Shown here: positions 41,843-43,425 of the stretch, piece after piece
How positions within the stretch are numbered: the stretch's first letter is position 1
Layout: the number at the start of each line of letters is the position of its first letter
DNA from: Clostridium fungisolvens
GTDB lineage: Bacteria > Bacillota > Clostridia > Clostridiales > Clostridiaceae
Assembly: GCF_014193895.1 (NCBI RefSeq)
Contig: NZ_BLZR01000003.1
Coordinates: 1 to 43,425, forward strand
Length of the DNA stretch: 43,425 nt
Direction of reading: 5' to 3'
Made by a program: the position numbers and the translations under genes
The notes under the pieces: generated by a model
Seen by the model: the letters and a program-made list of their open reading frames with translations, nothing else
What the model was told of the DNA's origin: nothing
Databases searched by the model: none

Positions 41843-42796
41843 ATGGCAATTAAACCAAGGAAAGTAGCTATTGTAGGAACAGGTCTTGTAGGTTCGAGCT
41901 GTGCATTTAGTTTAGTAAACCAAGGTGTATGTGAAGAGGTACTAATGATAGACCTAAATGAAGAAAAAGCATTAGGTGAAGCTATGGATTTAACTCATGC
42001 AGTTGAATATCTTCCTAAGAGAACTAAGATATTTCAAGGTGGATATGATCAATGTGGGGATGCAGATGTAGTAATAATAACAGCAGGGGCACCACCTAAG
42101 ATAGGGCAAAGTAGAATTGATACTTTAGAAATTAGTGCTAAAATATGTAACAGTATTGTTGAACCTATAATGAAATCAGGGTTTGATGGTTTCTTTATAA
42201 TAGTATCTAATCCAGTTGATATTATAACTTATCATGTTTGGAAGATATCAGGGCTACCAAGAAATAAAGTTATGGGAACAGGTACTTCTGTAGATAGTGC
42301 TAGATTAAAGACCATGATTTCAGAGTATTTAGATGTAGATCCAAGATCAGTACAAGGGTACGCTATGGGAGAGCATGGTGATGCTCAAATGATTCCATGG
42401 TCACATGTTTATGTTGGTGGTAAACCATTCCTAAAGATAATGGAAGACCATCCTGATACCTATGGTAAGTTAAACTTAGATGAAATTGAATATAGAGTTT
42501 CCCAAGAAGGATGGGCGGTTTTTAATAGAAAAGGTGGAAGTACTTATTATGGTATATCTTCTGCTGCTGTAGGAATAATAAAGTCAATATTATTTGATGA
42601 ACACAGTATAATACCTGTATCAGCAATATTAGATGGTGAATACGGTGAATATAATGTTGCATCTGGGGTACCAGCTATTATTAATGCTGAAGGCGTAAAA
42701 GATATAGTCCAGATAAATATGACAGAGCAAGAAAAGTTAAAATTTAAAAAAGCTAATGAATCTTTAAGAGGATATATAGCAAGACTAGGACACTAG
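41843..42796 (+). CDS. ldh: L-lactate dehydrogenase
   Basis: 317-aa NAD-dependent enzyme that converts pyruvate to L-lactate and reoxidises NADH in fermentation. Seen: dinucleotide motif GTGLVG (12-17), Asp37 for NAD preference, catalytic Arg91, Asp151 and Arg154 of the substrate site, and GEHGD with catalytic His178. The substrate-specificity loop reads GAPPKIGQSRID (82-93): where classical LDH has Gln and MDH has Arg, this protein has Pro85, and Gln89 replaces a common Glu or Met. A clade of lactate dehydrogenases with GAPPKxGQ exists as far as I recall, so LDH is the most likely name, but another 2-hydroxyacid could be the substrate. Cytoplasmic, monocistronic, with promoter and terminator. 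Confidence 0.85.
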   Translation: MAIKPRKVAIVGTGLVGSSCAFSLVNQGVCEEVLMIDLNEEKALGEAMDLTHAVEYLPKRTKIFQGGYDQCGDADVVIITAGAPPKIGQSRIDTLEISAKICNSIVEPIMKSGFDGFFIIVSNPVDIITYHVWKISGLPRNKVMGTGTSVDSARLKTMISEYLDVDPRSVQGYAMGEHGDAQMIPWSHVYVGGKPFLKIMEDHPDTYGKLNLDEIEYRVSQEGWAVFNRKGGSTYYGISSAAVGIIKSILFDEHSIIPVSAILDGEYGEYNVASGVPAIINAEGVKDIVQINMTEQEKLKFKKANESLRGYIARLGH

Positions 42797-42817
42797 AATA
42801 TATTAGTGTTATTTAAA

Positions 42818-42866
42818 GACCTTATGAAGTAATTAATCATATTAATGACTTCATAAGGTTTTGTTA
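42818..42866 (+). terminator. Terminator of ldh
   Basis: ACCTTATGAAGT (42819-42830) pairs perfectly with ACTTCATAAGGT (42848-42859), the inner ATTAAT segments pair too, and TTTTGTTATT follows. Confidence 0.92.
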
Positions 42867-43360
42867 TTCTTTAGCAAATTATATCTCAATTATATTTGTA
42901 GATAATTATGCGAAGAGACTTAAGACATAATATATGCATATTCTATTTCCATGATTTAAAGATATGACAACAATCATTTTAAGTATTAATGGTGTTTTGC
43001 TTGATAACTAGACTTAATTTGATACTGTTATATCTAAAAGACCGAAATTACTTATAATATGAATTATGTTTTTTTAAAATATTAATTGATTTATTAAAAT
43101 AAATGAATATAATACTTTCATGTAATGCATAATAAACAAGAATAAGTTGCTTTTTGATACATAAACATTACCAAGTGTATCAATATAAGAAAATCAGAGG
43201 ATTATTAAGAAAGAGTTATATAATCATGGTTAAAGTTTGTTTACCTAATATTTACGAAAGCTATTAGGTATATGAGCATGATATTATAAAACACGTCGCT
43301 GAAACACACAGCAAGTAACACGAAAGTTAAAACTGATGAATACAAAAAAAGTTTTAAAAA
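42867..43360. other. AT-rich intergenic region before an rRNA-type promoter
   Basis: About 490 bases without a supported gene. Stop codons are frequent in all frames. GTCGCTGA occurs at 43295-43302 and again at 43401-43408, just after the promoter at 43365. The first copy suggests a second, weaker start site or a duplicated leader, with TATTAT (43282-43287) as a possible -10 but no good -35. No riboswitch signature is seen. Confidence 0.45.
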
Positions 43361-43364
43361 AGTG

Positions 43365-43394
43365 TTGACAATAACATCTCAGAAATGTTAAGAT
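43365..43394 (+). promoter_or_regulatory. Strong rRNA-type promoter at the right edge
   Basis: TTGACA (43365-43370), 17-18 bp, then TTAAGAT (43388-43394), preceded by an A/T-rich UP-like run (43344-43362) and followed by AAAAGTCGCTGATGAGTGAC. This leader pattern is typical of the 16S rRNA promoter region of Clostridium, and the gene itself would begin beyond the window. The assignment to rrn is an inference. Confidence 0.75.
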
Positions 43395-43425
43395 GTAAAA
43401 GTCGCTGATGAGTGACAAAAACAAC

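Overview
The window is a low-GC, A/T-rich chromosomal stretch that looks like Clostridium sensu stricto (Clostridiaceae). Reasons: strong AT bias in codons and spacers, GGAGG-type ribosome binding sites, two methyl-accepting chemotaxis proteins, a c-di-GMP-I riboswitch, a yjdF-type riboswitch, a CBO0543-type membrane protein, B12-dependent MetH, fermentative L-lactate dehydrogenase, and a MoxR/DUF58/VWA operon. I see no transposase, integrase, phage gene, CRISPR array or plasmid function. It reads as core chromosome. A tRNA-Asn lies at the left edge and a strong rRNA-type promoter at the right edge.

Layout. 1-2400: tRNA-Asn with terminator, then a MerR regulator and a DHA2 drug exporter behind a 32-bp near-perfect palindrome. 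2438-5190 (minus strand): a c-di-GMP-I riboswitch with terminator controls a KAS III-like enzyme and a six-TM chemoreceptor. 5191-6030: no intact gene; it holds copy 1 of a ~190-bp structured repeat and a possible decayed frame. 6031-9677: an EF-G-2 type GTPase, a small hypothetical protein and a ROK glucokinase. 9884-15630: a 46-aa small protein, a 100-bp-period tandem hairpin array, metH and cinA. 16034-19089: a CPBP membrane protease, repeat copy 2, and an ABC-F protein. 19185-22780: a metallophosphoesterase and a CBO0543-like protein (minus), then a second chemoreceptor (plus). 23016-26912: a hypothetical protein, the yjdF riboswitch and yjdF, an anchored hypothetical protein and a sirtuin (minus), and an L,D-transpeptidase. 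27006-27194: repeat copy 3. 27337-39920: an eight-gene operon of a surface protein, ABC exporter ATPase and permease, Gly/Ser-linker membrane protein, MoxR ATPase, DUF58 and two VWA membrane proteins. 40111-42796: tRNA-Phe, a small two-TM protein, ung (minus) and ldh.

How it works together. The KAS III-like gene and the chemoreceptor share one c-di-GMP-gated transcript, so a small acyl product and a motility receptor may be linked to the motile/sessile switch (inference). The 12.6-kb MoxR/VWA/ABC operon is the largest multi-gene system here. It looks like an envelope machine in which an AAA+ ATPase acts on metal-binding VWA proteins next to an ABC exporter; its substrate is unknown.

Most novel by direct reading: (1) three copies of a 187-190-bp intergenic element whose outer and terminal stems differ in sequence but keep pairing, two of them starting inside the T-tract of a terminator; (2) two 100-bp tandem hairpins upstream of metH with compensatory changes in their stems and a constant apical loop; (3) the c-di-GMP/KAS III/chemoreceptor operon. 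All pairing and repeat statements were made by eye; homology statements rest on recognised motifs, not on searches.
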